Source of the DNA: Desulforapulum autotrophicum HRM2 | GTDB taxonomy: Bacteria; Desulfobacterota; Desulfobacteria; Desulfobacterales; Desulfobacteraceae | DNA length: 64,000 bases | Direction of reading: 5' to 3' | NCBI RefSeq assembly: GCF_000020365.1 | Contig: NC_012108.1 | Coordinates: forward strand, 2,356,001-2,420,000 | Part shown: in pieces, positions 17,788 to 27,167 of the stretch | Position numbering within the stretch: position 1 is the stretch's first letter | How the letters are laid out: the number at the start of each line of letters is the position of its first letter | The notes under the pieces: model-generated | Databases searched by the model: none | Seen by the model: only the letters and a program-made list of their open reading frames with translations | Told to the model about the DNA's origin: nothing | Program-made: the position numbers and the translations under genes

Positions 17788-19662
17788 CTATACGATATCA
17801 ACATCATAATGGATCGTATATTTGGTCAAAAGCTCACTTACCTTCTGGCTTATTGTTTTCTTATCCACGCCTTTTGCCGGTTTTATTGTTATTTTTGCAC
17901 AGGTGCCATAAACTTTGTCTTCATTCACTTTTACGGAAAATGAGTCTGCCAGGCCCTCAAGTCCGGCAAGTTCTTTTTCATATACCCTTCTGGTTGCATC
18001 CCATTTCAAGGCGGGTTTAAAGACCTTGCCAACTGCTGTCAGAGGAATTTGTTCTATCACAATGATCTCTTTAGGTATGGCTGCCCGCTCGCCAATGTTC
18101 TTTTTGGCCCACTCCATTATGTCTTCGCTACTGATCTTTGAATTTTCTGCAACTTCCACATATGCCACCGGAACTTCACCGGCATGGGCATCCGGACGCC
18201 CTATTGCGGCAACCATTTTAACTTCTTTCATTCTATAAAGAGGTTCTTCGATCATTGCAGGATCGATGTTGTGGCCACCTCGAATGATCAGTTCTTTTTT
18301 TCTTCCGGTCAAAAAGAAAAAACCATCCTCATCCTGACGACCAAGGTCACCGGAGTTGAACCATCCGTCCTGCACCCAGATTCCCCTGTTGTGTTCCTCT
18401 TCAACATATCCCTTGAAAACACAGGGGCCTGAGATGCATACAGATCCGATTTCTCCTGTTTCAGCATCCCTCAGAAAATTGCCATCATCATCGGTGACAA
18501 CAACTTTCATTTTCTGATAGGGCAGGGGGAACCCTATACTTCCTATTTTCCTTTCTCCATCCTTGGGATTGACGGCACATGCACAGGTGGATTCGGTAAG
18601 CCCGTATCCCTCAAGTATTTTCATGCCTGTATGCTCCTCAAAACGATTGAAAAGCTCTACACTCAGTGGTGCGGCACCGCAAATGAGGTATTTGAGTGAT
18701 GAAATGTCTGAATCTTCCACCGGGATTTCAATAAGGCCGGATAGGACCGTGGGAACACAGGAAAAAAATGACGGCTTGAAATGATCCACTATTTTATAAA
18801 AATTCTTCAAGATTGAAACATCACGGAATCCTGTGGGAGAGAGAATTACTACATGCCCTCCCACGGAAAAGGGGAGCAGTCCGGTTATGCACGTTCCGTT
18901 ACAGTGGAATAACGGCAGGCCCACCATTACCGTTTCACCAGGTTGAAAGTTTGTGACGGTCTTTAGATCCCACATAAGGAAAACCTCGTTAAAATGAGAT
19001 CGCCTCGCAAGTTTTGGTCTGCCCGTTGTTCCCCCTGTATGATAAAGGGAGGCAATATCGTCCGGGTCTATGTTTCTTTCAAAAATCAACTGATCACCAG
19101 GGTATGTTTCAACTTTTTCATCATACCCGTATATCCCCTCTGCTTCGTCTGAAGGGCCAAAAACCCGTATAACGCTCGTAAGAGTGGGAATTTGCCCCCT
19201 GATAGCGTCGACTTTTTTCCAGATATCCGAGCCTGGAAAATCTCCCAGGCCCACAAGAACCTTTGTTCCAGCTGCTATGCAGATATCTCTTATGGTTTCA
19301 GGCTCAAGTAAAGGATTGATGGGATTTGCAATACCCACAGCCTCGGCTCCCCACAAGATATAATGTGTCTGGGGAAGAGCTGGAAGAAGGTAAGTTACAA
19401 CATCATCCGGCCCAACCCCTAAATCGTGGAGCATATTTGCCGTCTGCCGTATTTTACCCATAAACTCTTTGTAGCTTATCTCCAGGGGCTTATTGTATCC
19501 ATCTCCATTGAGCAGAAAACTTATAGCTGTGGCATCAGGATTGATCTCTGCACCCTTTCTTATCAGCTCATAGGTGTTTTTTTCAATGACGAGTTCTGAG
19601 ACAGGTGTGGTTTCTATTTTCTTAATATCAGCAACATTACGAATAGTATAGCCCTGTTCCAT
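17788..19662 (-). CDS. AMP-forming acyl-CoA synthetase
   Basis: 624-residue ligase of the ANL superfamily, activating a carboxylic acid to its CoA thioester through an acyl-AMP. P-loop-like YHTGGTTGRPK near residue 214, EGYGLTEST near 355, GDLGRQDEDGFFFLTGRKK near 450, and a C-terminal lysine region AVGKVFKP. It has an unusual C-terminal tail of about 80 residues past that point, ending in a small ACT-like or ferredoxin-like fold. Substrate unknown; a medium or long chain acid is likely. Single gene, 54 bp from convergent ilvY. Confidence 0.85.
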   Translation of the reverse strand: MEQGYTIRNVADIKKIETTPVSELVIEKNTYELIRKGAEINPDATAISFLLNGDGYNKPLEISYKEFMGKIRQTANMLHDLGVGPDDVVTYLLPALPQTHYILWGAEAVGIANPINPLLEPETIRDICIAAGTKVLVGLGDFPGSDIWKKVDAIRGQIPTLTSVIRVFGPSDEAEGIYGYDEKVETYPGDQLIFERNIDPDDIASLYHTGGTTGRPKLARRSHFNEVFLMWDLKTVTNFQPGETVMVGLPLFHCNGTCITGLLPFSVGGHVVILSPTGFRDVSILKNFYKIVDHFKPSFFSCVPTVLSGLIEIPVEDSDISSLKYLICGAAPLSVELFNRFEEHTGMKILEGYGLTESTCACAVNPKDGERKIGSIGFPLPYQKMKVVVTDDDGNFLRDAETGEIGSVCISGPCVFKGYVEEEHNRGIWVQDGWFNSGDLGRQDEDGFFFLTGRKKELIIRGGHNIDPAMIEEPLYRMKEVKMVAAIGRPDAHAGEVPVAYVEVAENSKISSEDIMEWAKKNIGERAAIPKEIIVIEQIPLTAVGKVFKPALKWDATRRVYEKELAGLEGLADSFSVKVNEDKVYGTCAKITIKPAKGVDKKTISQKVSELLTKYTIHYDVDIV

Positions 19663-20232
19663 TGATTTTCTCCTGTTAATTAGCCGTGCTTGTTTAGAAC
19701 CTTTTTAAAAAGTATAGTGCCTGAATTTTTAAAAAGGCCCTTTGCATATATCAACACTGAAATACCATAGATACGGTAATCTGTTACTTTAATGGGGCAT
19801 GGGATGCAACAGATTTGTTGAATTCAACCTAAAAGTTGCATTCCTGGATTTTGTTTTTGAACTAAGACATCTCAACTTTCTGAGAGGTGAATCTATCTCA
19901 AAACGCCCACCAATTGTGGTTTTTGTCATCAGATAGTGGGAAACATGCAACAGTTTGCCCCATGATCACGTCAAACATGACGGTTATGACCTTCTAAAAC
20001 AACTCATGGAATCATGGCCAGTTGCACTATTCTCTTCAGGGCATTAATATAGGAAATATTGGCCAGTTTTTCATTGCAAGGCTCGATTTGAATGGGTATT
20101 CAGAAATGTTGACAAAAGATTCTGCATGGTCTACATTGAACGAACATTCAAAATAAGTGTAACTGTGAATCTTGTCGCCTTTGATGTAAGGGACTCAGGA
20201 AGAAATCAACTCAACAGGTACTGGAAGCTATT
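19663..20232. other. 570-bp gap without a gene
   Basis: Nothing convincing was found on either strand. A 35-codon open stretch near 19930-20050 has no start codon context, and ATGCAACAG occurs twice. It must hold the promoters of the flanking divergent genes, but no box was clear. Confidence 0.4.
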
Positions 20233-21306
20233 ATGAAATTTGATATTCCCTACATTCCGGACAGGGATTACACCCATTTTATACAACGTCACAGGGACCG
20301 GATCGATTCGGTTTACTTTGGACTCCACCAGGGGCATGTGCTCGACTCAAGGTTAAGGTTCAAGCAAGTTGACACGGAAAGTCTTGCCGTACAGCTCAAT
20401 GGGCTTTTGGTTCCCCATACCTATTGTCTGTTGAACTCACGGTTCGTGGCGCCTGATCTCTACTTTGACCCTTTGTTTTTGAACGGGCTCATGGAAAATC
20501 TTGAGATACTCATGGATCGCTCTATCCTTGACGGAATCATCTTTTGTGATGCCTATCTTCTCAATGCCCTGTCAATCCATGGCGGAGAAGCCCTTCGTGA
20601 GCTTGAAGCGGTTCCTGGCATCAACTGCATGATAGACTCCATGGACAAAGCCCGGGCCTTTCTGGAACTCGTTGACCAGACCGTGTTCAAACGCCCGTCA
20701 AAACTTGTCCTGGACAGATCTTTGAACCGGAACCCCAAAGCCCTTGAAATCCTTGTGGCCCAGCTGAAGAAGGAATATCCGGGTTTGAGGCTTGAACTCC
20801 TTGCCAACGAGGGGTGCCTCTACCATTGCCCGTTCAAGCTTGCCCACGATGCTCAGATTTCGCTGACAAATACCGGGCTTGTCCGGGAACGGGGATATGA
20901 GTTCAACCGGGAGATGGGGTGCATGAAGGTGTTGTTCAACAATCCAGAGCGCCTGTTCAAGTCTCCGTTTATCAGGCCCGAGGATATTGACGACTATTCC
21001 CACCTGGTTGATACCATCAAAATTTCGGGCAGAACCCTTGGCAAAGATTTCCTTGAAAACACCGTTACAGCTTATATTCAGGGATCCTATGGGGGAAACC
21101 TCCTGGATATTTTAGATGCCATGAGGTGGATGGCAGGCCATTATTTTGTGGACAACAAAAAGATTTCAAAAAAAGATGTAAATAAATTATCCAATTGCAC
21201 AAAAGAGTGCAGCCAGTGCGACTACTGCAAAAAGATGCTTGACTCAACCACCCAAAATAAATCGATTCAATTCAACAGATACTCCCGGAAAAATATGAGT
21301 GTTTGA
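20233..21306 (+). CDS. U32-peptidase-like TIM-barrel protein
   Basis: 357 residues, cytoplasmic. The segment LLANEGCLYHCPFKLAHD near residue 196 carries the Glu-Gly-Cys-x3-Cys-Pro pattern of the U32 family, whose members (RlhA, UbiU, UbiV and others) are mostly tRNA, rRNA or quinone modification proteins holding a [4Fe-4S] cluster rather than peptidases. A second cysteine cluster near the C-terminus, CTKECSQCDYCKKM, gives enough ligands for a cluster. GGAAG lies eight bases before the ATG. It is followed by a small frame and a flavoprotein on the same strand. Substrate unknown. Confidence 0.65.
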   Translation: MKFDIPYIPDRDYTHFIQRHRDRIDSVYFGLHQGHVLDSRLRFKQVDTESLAVQLNGLLVPHTYCLLNSRFVAPDLYFDPLFLNGLMENLEILMDRSILDGIIFCDAYLLNALSIHGGEALRELEAVPGINCMIDSMDKARAFLELVDQTVFKRPSKLVLDRSLNRNPKALEILVAQLKKEYPGLRLELLANEGCLYHCPFKLAHDAQISLTNTGLVRERGYEFNREMGCMKVLFNNPERLFKSPFIRPEDIDDYSHLVDTIKISGRTLGKDFLENTVTAYIQGSYGGNLLDILDAMRWMAGHYFVDNKKISKKDVNKLSNCTKECSQCDYCKKMLDSTTQNKSIQFNRYSRKNMSV

Positions 21307-21331
21307 CCCATAGGGAGCGAACGGAAACCAT

Positions 21332-21463
21332 ATGAACAAAAGAATTCTCATTAACTTTCCCCCAGACAGGCCGTTGGCCCCCTGCCCGGCCCCGCCCGGG
21401 ATTGTGGATATCATGCACAACCCCATGGAGGGACTGAAAAATAAAGAGCCAAGGAGACAGTGA
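21332..21463 (+). CDS. Small 43-residue frame between U32-like and flavoprotein genes
   Basis: ATG at 21332, TGA at 21461-21463. It begins MNKRILINFPPDRP and is rich in proline, with PCPAPPG in the middle. The ribosome-binding site of the next gene (AAGGAG) lies inside its end, suggesting translational coupling. No family recognised; it could be a small protein or the leftover start of a larger gene such as a radical SAM protein. Its own ribosome-binding site is weak. Confidence 0.4.
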   Translation: MNKRILINFPPDRPLAPCPAPPGIVDIMHNPMEGLKNKEPRRQ

Positions 21464-21465
21464 TT

Positions 21466-22107
21466 ATGATTTTAGGAATTTCCGGCAGCCCCCGAAAAGA
21501 CAGAATAACGGCACATGCCGTGAAGCATGTATTAGCTCACTGTGAAGGAGAAACCCAATACATTTCGCTTTTTCACAAGCATATAGGCGGTTGTATTGCC
21601 TGTCTGGGTTGTACAAAGGACAACAGATGTGTGGTCAAAGACGATTTTCAGGAAATAGTAGAGGCCATGGTGAAAGCAGATGCCATCGTCCTGGGGGTGC
21701 CCAACTATTACGATGTGCCCAACGGGCTGTCCCACTGCTTGCTGGAGCGCTGTTTCTGCCTTCGTCATCAAGGGGCCTTTCCCTTAAGGGATAAACCTTT
21801 TATCGTTTTTTCCACAGGGTATTCTGCTGATGAAGAAAACAGCCAGGTTTTAAAGATTCTGGATCATTTTGTCTTGATGAACAAGGCAAAAGTGGTGTCC
21901 AGGTTCCTGGTGGGTGCTTTTTCCCAGTGTTATACCTGTAAATTCGGTCTGACGTGTGCGGATGGTAATGTTGTAAAGAACAACGGTTTTGTGGATAAGT
22001 TGACTCCGGATATGCTGCCGCCGGAATTTGATAAACAACCCGACGCAATGGCCAAATGCGAAAACGCGGCACACCTGCTAAGTGAGATACTCAGCACAGA
22101 CAAATAA
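21466..22107 (+). CDS. Iron-sulfur flavoprotein, flavodoxin-like reductase
   Basis: 213 residues from ATG at 21466, nine bases after AAGGAG; a GTG two codons upstream is possible. The FMN-binding loop GISGSPRKDRITAHA starts at residue 4, and a compact cysteine motif CIACLGCTKDNRC (about residues 43-55) matches that of archaeal and sulfate-reducer iron-sulfur flavoproteins, which carry FMN and a [4Fe-4S] cluster and pass electrons. A second cysteine pair occurs at CYTCKFGLTC. Probably an electron carrier or NAD(P)H-linked reductase; partner unknown. Confidence 0.8.
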   Translation: MILGISGSPRKDRITAHAVKHVLAHCEGETQYISLFHKHIGGCIACLGCTKDNRCVVKDDFQEIVEAMVKADAIVLGVPNYYDVPNGLSHCLLERCFCLRHQGAFPLRDKPFIVFSTGYSADEENSQVLKILDHFVLMNKAKVVSRFLVGAFSQCYTCKFGLTCADGNVVKNNGFVDKLTPDMLPPEFDKQPDAMAKCENAAHLLSEILSTDK

Positions 22108-22198
22108 GGTCTTGATTACTGTTTCGGCCTCCTGGGTGTGGAGCCACCACTGCCGCCTTGAGTTTCGTGCCTACCAGGAATGCAGAGCCGGCAGATGT

Positions 22199-23458
22199 TT
22201 ACCTGACAAAGAAACAAATGTTCATCAGGGAGGCAGATGCCCACATCATCACGGCATAGTGCCAGTTGCTTTGAACAATTCCGCTGGCTGAGACCTGATA
22301 TCGGCTCACCAGGGCCAGGCCGACGCCTGACAGCGGACTGCTGCCAGTTGAAATCGCCCAACTGCTGAGGAAAAGAAAACCCAGTTGGGACGGGTCCATC
22401 TTGAGGGGTAACAGCAGCGGACTGATGATCGATATGCTGACAATCGGATGGACGCCCATAATCCCGGCAATAATGACCAGCCCCAGGATGATGGAAAATA
22501 ACACCGGTGTAAAGGTTGAATTGCCCAGGCTGAAAAGCTCCGGGTACACAAGGATAACCGATTTAACGCCGGCAGCGAAAATCCCTGCCGCAAGAAAAAG
22601 AACAAATTGGCTGCCGACAGCTTTGAGCTTGTTATCAATAAAAGAGTGCAATGTTTTCACCCTTGGCCGGCATTTCATAAAAATAAGGGCACCGGCAGGC
22701 GAGAGTATACAGATGATATTCAAGATATTCATTTCAGGCTTGAAATAATGCACACAGATGACCAGTGCTGCAAGGTGAACTGGCATGGTCAATGTGTTTA
22801 CCTTAAAGGGGTACCCGGAGAATTCATCCTTACTGAAATAGCAAACTTCGATAATAGAATAGCCAATGGCCAGAAGACTCATGAGGGCGCCGGGCAGCAA
22901 TGTTCTCTGCCAGGACATTCCTGGGGCATAGGTCAGTGCGACACCCGTGGCCACAAAAAAAGGAGACCACCAGGCAGCGGAGCAAAAGGAGCGGGCGAGA
23001 ATAATCTGCTGACTCCTGTTCAAGGTCCCGTTTTGCTGAATTCGGTCTCCAAAAACAAACAGCACGGACATATTGATGACCGATGCCAGCAGGTGGGTCC
23101 CAATCGCCGTTTTAATTGCAGCCCTTTTTCCTGTGGGCAGGGAATTCTTTTCAATCTCGGAACTGGTCAGGGAAAGAAAGGAAACTGCTACAAACATGGC
23201 CAGAAGGGGCAGATTAAGGGTAAGAACCATCGTCCAGCCAAGGAAGACGCCGTGGAGGGCCGAGAAAACCTGGGTGATGATGCCCAGGGCACCGAGCACC
23301 AGTGACTGGGTGCGGATACCCCGGCCAAGGGTCGGCCACATTAAAACCGGCACAAGCCAGGCCAGTAATGCCGGTATCATCCATGCAACCGGCATCACGA
23401 TATTTAAAAGGTATACGGCAAGTGTGCCAACGATAATCCATCCAATATATTTTTCCAT
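22199..23458 (-). CDS. Putative multi-pass permease
   Basis: 419 residues with about 11-12 hydrophobic helices and no signal peptide, so an inner-membrane transporter. The C-terminal half has IMGVHPIVSISIISPLLLP followed by SSWAISTGSSPLSGVGLAL, a helix-hairpin pattern like that of anion permeases of the ion-transporter superfamily (ArsB, CitMHS, DASS types). I cannot name the family or substrate. Single gene on the minus strand; a palindromic repeat lies upstream. Confidence 0.6.
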   Translation of the reverse strand: MEKYIGWIIVGTLAVYLLNIVMPVAWMIPALLAWLVPVLMWPTLGRGIRTQSLVLGALGIITQVFSALHGVFLGWTMVLTLNLPLLAMFVAVSFLSLTSSEIEKNSLPTGKRAAIKTAIGTHLLASVINMSVLFVFGDRIQQNGTLNRSQQIILARSFCSAAWWSPFFVATGVALTYAPGMSWQRTLLPGALMSLLAIGYSIIEVCYFSKDEFSGYPFKVNTLTMPVHLAALVICVHYFKPEMNILNIICILSPAGALIFMKCRPRVKTLHSFIDNKLKAVGSQFVLFLAAGIFAAGVKSVILVYPELFSLGNSTFTPVLFSIILGLVIIAGIMGVHPIVSISIISPLLLPLKMDPSQLGFLFLSSWAISTGSSPLSGVGLALVSRYQVSASGIVQSNWHYAVMMWASASLMNICFFVR

Positions 23459-23586
23459 TTTTCAGCAACACCTTAGGTCTGGCATATTTGTCATCTTGAT
23501 TTGTAAAAAAAACTTTGAATATAACGAATAAAAAGCCTGGTTTCAATATTTTTTTAAAATAATATTTACAATTTACCGGTGGGTAT

Positions 23587-23680
23587 CTTTTAAGCTGTCT
23601 TCTTTGTTGTGTTAATGGGCAAATATTTCAATATGATCCCATTGACGCACCTTGAATACGACTTAAAATCCTATGCCTGT
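23587..23680. repeat. Dispersed palindromic repeat, copy 1
   Basis: About 94 bp, starting CTTTTAAGCTGTC and ending GAATACGACTTAAAAT. The outer arms (TTTTAAG with CTTAAAA) and the inner arms (TTAATGGG with CCCATTGA) can fold into one hairpin. Matches copies at 24726-24822 and 39812-39903. Confidence 0.8.
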
Positions 23681-23774
23681 TTTGCGTGTGACCCTGGGTT
23701 CTCTGAAATTTAGCTTGTCTTTAAAAACATACAAAAAAGTGGTTAAAGTAGACATAAATGTAATAAAAATGGAA

Positions 23775-23810
23775 AACTGCTATTTTTAACTTAATTTAAA
23801 AATAGCAGTT
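23775..23810. promoter_or_regulatory. 15-bp perfect inverted repeat upstream of sigma54-type promoter
   Basis: AACTGCTATTTTTAA (23775-23789) and its exact reverse complement (23796-23810) with a 6-base loop, about 75 bp upstream of the -24/-12 element. It could be an enhancer-binding site for a sigma54 activator. A terminator is possible but no gene ends here. Confidence 0.5.
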
Positions 23811-23882
23811 CATAAATATAATATGCTTATAATATAAAAATGTTATAAAATAAAATGACATTATGTCGACCTTTCTGTCTGT

Positions 23883-23900
23883 CTGGCATTTAATTTGCTT
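23883..23900 (+). promoter_or_regulatory. Sigma54-type promoter
   Basis: CTGGCATTTAATTTGCTT has the GG (23885-23886) and GC (23897-23898) pairs exactly ten bases apart, with TGGCA and TTGC in full. It lies 70-87 bp before the ATG at 23970, a normal distance. Confidence 0.65.
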
Positions 23901-23969
23901 GCTTATTTTTGCGAGCCTGTAACCGTTTATTCAGTTACCCAACAACTTTGTTCTTTCAAAGGAGAAAAC

Positions 23970-24215
23970 ATGAAAAAAACAACGCTGGAAAAAATTTTTG
24001 AATATGCATCCATGCCGGTTCAAGGCACCTTATCTCGAAAATTACGAAAAGATGTCCACTGCCAGATCAATGAGGGTAAAGTTTATACTGCCGCGACTTT
24101 TTTCCTTGGCGAAGAGTTTGTACGCATTACGGAAAAAGAAAAAGGACAGACCATTAACACCTACTATGACTGGGAAAATATTGTATCCGTAAGAACTACA
24201 GCAAGTACTGAATAA
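23970..24215 (+). CDS. Conserved-looking small protein, unknown
   Basis: 81 residues from ATG at 23970, preceded by AAAGGAG. No signal peptide or membrane helix. The sequence alternates short strands and charged turns (VYTAATFFLGEEFVRITEKE), which suggests a small beta fold. It is the first gene after a sigma54-type promoter and is followed 18 bp later by another small gene with its own strong ribosome-binding site. Function not recognised. Confidence 0.65.
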   Translation: MKKTTLEKIFEYASMPVQGTLSRKLRKDVHCQINEGKVYTAATFFLGEEFVRITEKEKGQTINTYYDWENIVSVRTTASTE

Positions 24216-24233
24216 TAAAATAAGGAGGCGATT

Positions 24234-24620
24234 GTGACACAGCTGGAGAAGGAGGATCTTACCCTCTGTCCGAACCTGGGAAAGGAAACTGGTTGTGATG
24301 ACCAGGAACTTGTTATTCCCTTAAGTCCCTTGTCCCTGATGATGGAAATAACAAATGCTGCCGGGCTTGAAGTCACCTATCAGTATGACGACCTTGTATT
24401 TGTTTCTCACAACCTTTTTATTTACAAATTCACAGAAACCGGTAGAAAGGTGGATATATTTTTCAACAAAGATTGTGAAGCCGATGCCGAACAAAGGCTT
24501 ATGAAAACATTGCTTGTGGCAGCAGAAGACAAGGGCATCACCTTATCAAAACAGGGCCATTACACGTTATCAGAGACAGATGAAGAAAATATCTCCATTA
24601 ACTTCTTAGAAGACTCCTGA
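24234..24620 (+). CDS. Unknown 128-residue protein, same unit as upstream gene
   Basis: GTG start at 24234 after AAGGAGG. Acidic, soluble, with strand-rich segments VTYQYDDLVFVSHNLFIYKF and a Cys in IFFNKDCEADAE. No family recognised. Its position 18 bp after the 81-residue gene makes a two-gene unit under the sigma54-type promoter. Confidence 0.65.
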   Translation: MTQLEKEDLTLCPNLGKETGCDDQELVIPLSPLSLMMEITNAAGLEVTYQYDDLVFVSHNLFIYKFTETGRKVDIFFNKDCEADAEQRLMKTLLVAAEDKGITLSKQGHYTLSETDEENISINFLEDS

Positions 24621-24725
24621 TTTTTTTTATACAGACTTATTTCTATATTACAGATATCCTCATGTCATTTCCATCCGAACAAAGAGGTTAGGCCCATTAT
24701 CAAAATAAAACCTCCCACATGGCGT

Positions 24726-24822
24726 GTCTTTTAAGCCGTCCTCTTCGTTGCCTTAATGGGCGCATATTTCAATATGCTCCCATTAACGCGCCTTGAATAC
24801 GACTTAAAATTCTACACCATGT
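24726..24822. repeat. Dispersed palindromic repeat, copy 2
   Basis: About 97 bp, the best preserved palindrome of the family: outer TTTTAAGCCGT with ACGACTTAAAA, inner TTAATGGG with CCCATTAA around GCATATTTCAATATGC. Lies 105 bp after the previous gene and 75 bp before the next. Confidence 0.85.
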
Positions 24823-24896
24823 TTTGGAAGATTTTATTGCGATCATGGGCCTTAAACATGGATTTTAAAATCTGTTGATAAGGGGCTTAGTGGTTT

Positions 24897-25520
24897 ATGG
24901 GAAAAAAATGTATAGGTTTGATTTTTATCTGTTTAATGGGTTTTATGACAATTTGTGATGGCTATGCCCAGGCGGCTCCGTCGGATGAGATTACAATTAT
25001 CGTTCCTCGTAATGTGATTGCCAATATGATCAAATCCACCTTGCCGCTGAACCTTGAAAAAGCAGACTATTTAAAAGGACGCCTGTGGATTCACGCCATT
25101 GATAACATAACAATTGGCTCTGACAAGGTGGCGTTTGAGATGAATATCCAGGGTAGAAACATTAAATTAGAAACCCACCTGGGCAACCAGGCTTTGTGGA
25201 TGGAGATAGGTAACTTTAATGCCGATTTCGACTCCAGTTTTTCTTTGCGTTATGATGCCTCCAAACGAGTACTCCATGTTACGCCCCATGTATTGCAAAA
25301 AAACAGTGACAAAAAAGAAAACAAAATAGCGGCGAACCTGCTGCAGTTAATGTCCCTTGCCAACGGCGTGGAATACCCCATTGAAATTAAGAAACTTCAG
25401 CCTGTTTTAACCCAGATTGGCAGCGACCAGTTTAATATTGATATGGATATTACAAATATTTACACAGAAAAGGGCAGGGTGTTGATCAGTGGTCGGCCAA
25501 AGCTTGAAAAATTAAAATAG
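24897..25520 (+). CDS. Secreted protein, possible lipid-binding fold
   Basis: 207 residues. An N-terminal signal peptide (about 1-26, hydrophobic IGLIFICLMGFMTI, then AQA-AP) sends it to the periplasm. The rest is strand-rich and pairs short amphipathic stretches (VAFEMNIQGRNIKLETHLGN), resembling DUF1439/YceB or other LEA-like lipid-binding proteins; this is only a loose resemblance. No cysteine at the cleavage site, so not a lipoprotein. Converges on the DUF4956 gene and appears to be a single transcription unit. Confidence 0.55.
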   Translation: MGKKCIGLIFICLMGFMTICDGYAQAAPSDEITIIVPRNVIANMIKSTLPLNLEKADYLKGRLWIHAIDNITIGSDKVAFEMNIQGRNIKLETHLGNQALWMEIGNFNADFDSSFSLRYDASKRVLHVTPHVLQKNSDKKENKIAANLLQLMSLANGVEYPIEIKKLQPVLTQIGSDQFNIDMDITNIYTEKGRVLISGRPKLEKLK

Positions 25521-25582
25521 GCATTCCTGTCGTCAATATCCCTGGCCGATTCGGGTGTATACATTTTTTTTGTTAAATGGGA

Positions 25583-26269
25583 TTACAACTCCACCGTGGT
25601 CTCCTGGAGCATGAGTCCGACCCCCCGGACAGAAGGGATTTTTTCCGGCATTTCCTTGAGCAGGCGGGCAGTCTCACGGTTCTTTCGTATTTTTACATGG
25701 TAGGCATAATCCAGGCGCTCTCCCTGCTGCATATCCCTTAATGTAATCAGGACAAAGGTTTTGCAATATTTTCTCAGCAGTGCTTCAAGCTCGTGCCTGT
25801 TTTCATCATTGCTGTTAATGTTGAAACGCAGCATACCGTCAAAGGTGCTGGGTTGTCCAAGGGGTGTTACGTGGAGTAAAAGTGCCGTGAGCACGAATCC
25901 CAGGGTTCCGACAACAGCAACGTTGTATGCGCCGACCCCGCATCCGATTCCGGCGGCCAGGGCGGAAAACATGAACAGGATGTCCCTGGGGTCCTTGAAG
26001 CTTGTCCTGAATCTTATGATGGCAAGGGCGCCGATCATTCCAAGCCCACGTGCAAGACTGTCACCAATGGCATGAACAACGGTGGCCGCCACGATGGAGC
26101 TCAGGATTACGGCCTGGACATAGGTTCTTGAATAGGAAAGTCCCCTGAAGGTTTTAATATAGGTTATCCCTATGGTTACCGACAGGAGGAATGCCACAAA
26201 CATGGTATAGATGATAATCAGCAGTCCGGAATGGGATGTCGCCGTTTGAAGTGTCAGTGTATCTAACAT
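25583..26269 (-). CDS. DUF4956 membrane protein
   Basis: 228 residues with four helices in the first 140 (about 12-35, 52-70, 98-115 and 117-137) and a soluble C-terminal domain of about 80 residues with VRGVGLMLQETTVEL at the end. The loop GMIGALAIIRFRTSFKDPRD is the family's signature. DUF4956 proteins are often encoded beside VTC-domain and CotH proteins, as here. It is the last gene of the five-gene cluster, 73 bp after the VTC gene. Likely an inner-membrane partner of the VTC protein; mechanism unknown. Confidence 0.82.
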   Translation of the reverse strand: MLDTLTLQTATSHSGLLIIIYTMFVAFLLSVTIGITYIKTFRGLSYSRTYVQAVILSSIVAATVVHAIGDSLARGLGMIGALAIIRFRTSFKDPRDILFMFSALAAGIGCGVGAYNVAVVGTLGFVLTALLLHVTPLGQPSTFDGMLRFNINSNDENRHELEALLRKYCKTFVLITLRDMQQGERLDYAYHVKIRKNRETARLLKEMPEKIPSVRGVGLMLQETTVEL

Positions 26270-26342
26270 TTTATTCTCCGTATTTCATAGTCAGACAGAT
26301 GAACCGTCCAATGGGAAAGAGATCTTATCCCAGATTTGTTGT

Positions 26343-27152
26343 TTATAAAATTGCCGAAACCCTTGAATCGTCATCATGGCGATGGAGGACCATGAGTTCG
26401 GATGCCCCGGTAAGGTACTTTGAAAAACTGCGCCGTTCCAGGTTGAAAAACCGAATAAGGTCAACCATCCAGAGGGGAACCCGGGAGGTATAGCATTTTA
26501 GTTCCAGAACCACGGCACATCCTGGATCAAATGCCAGGGTATGATCACATGAAACCATCTCACCATGTCCCGGAACAGGTCGGTATTCTGCCTCCTGCCG
26601 GAATCTCAGGTCAATGTCAAATGTGATCCGTGCATAATCGTCCACATCGCTGATCCATGCATTCCTGAGATATTGCGTCAGGATTTTAGGGGCGGCATTG
26701 TAGGTGTAAACCATCCGTTCAAACAGTTTTTTATTGCGCTGTTCTTCCAGGCTTTGCCCATCATTTTTAGGTTCAAAACCAGGTTCGGTGTACACCTTGT
26801 ACCACTCCTTATCCATCACCGGGGCCCGGTATTTTCTGGCCACCCCGCCTGTTTTCTGCTTGATTTCAAGAAAATATGGCGGTTTCGGATGATCTCCGTA
26901 GGAACGAACACGCAAGTTGAACCGGTTCTGCACACCCTCAAGGCGCCTTCGCAGGAACAGATAGTCGGGTGAATCAAGATAGATGCTGTTCACCCTGTAA
27001 TAGCCATTGGCCGAATTGCCGGCGTATTTATCCAGGGAACAATAAACCGATGCAAATTTTGCGATGGGATCCATCATTTCAATGGGAATTAAATATTTCA
27101 GTTCATACCGCTCAAGCAGAGCAGGAATGGCTTTTTGTTTAGGATTACCCAA
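26343..27152 (-). CDS. VTC-domain protein, polyphosphate-polymerase type
   Basis: 269 residues, soluble. It has the charged tunnel motifs of the VTC/TTM fold: ERYELKYLIP at 14-23, VNSIYLDSPDY, FNLRVRSYG, FLEIKQK, ITFDIDLRFR, VLELKCY and SFSKY. In yeast Vtc4 this tunnel makes inorganic polyphosphate from ATP; bacterial versions are less studied and may act on other nucleotides or phosphates. TTG start at 27152 after AAGGAA, 15 bp from the TolC-like gene. Lacks membrane helices, so it probably acts at the inner face of the DUF4956 protein. Confidence 0.85.
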   Translation of the reverse strand: MGNPKQKAIPALLERYELKYLIPIEMMDPIAKFASVYCSLDKYAGNSANGYYRVNSIYLDSPDYLFLRRRLEGVQNRFNLRVRSYGDHPKPPYFLEIKQKTGGVARKYRAPVMDKEWYKVYTEPGFEPKNDGQSLEEQRNKKLFERMVYTYNAAPKILTQYLRNAWISDVDDYARITFDIDLRFRQEAEYRPVPGHGEMVSCDHTLAFDPGCAVVLELKCYTSRVPLWMVDLIRFFNLERRSFSKYLTGASELMVLHRHDDDSRVSAIL

Positions 27153-27167
27153 GAAAATAGTTCCTTA

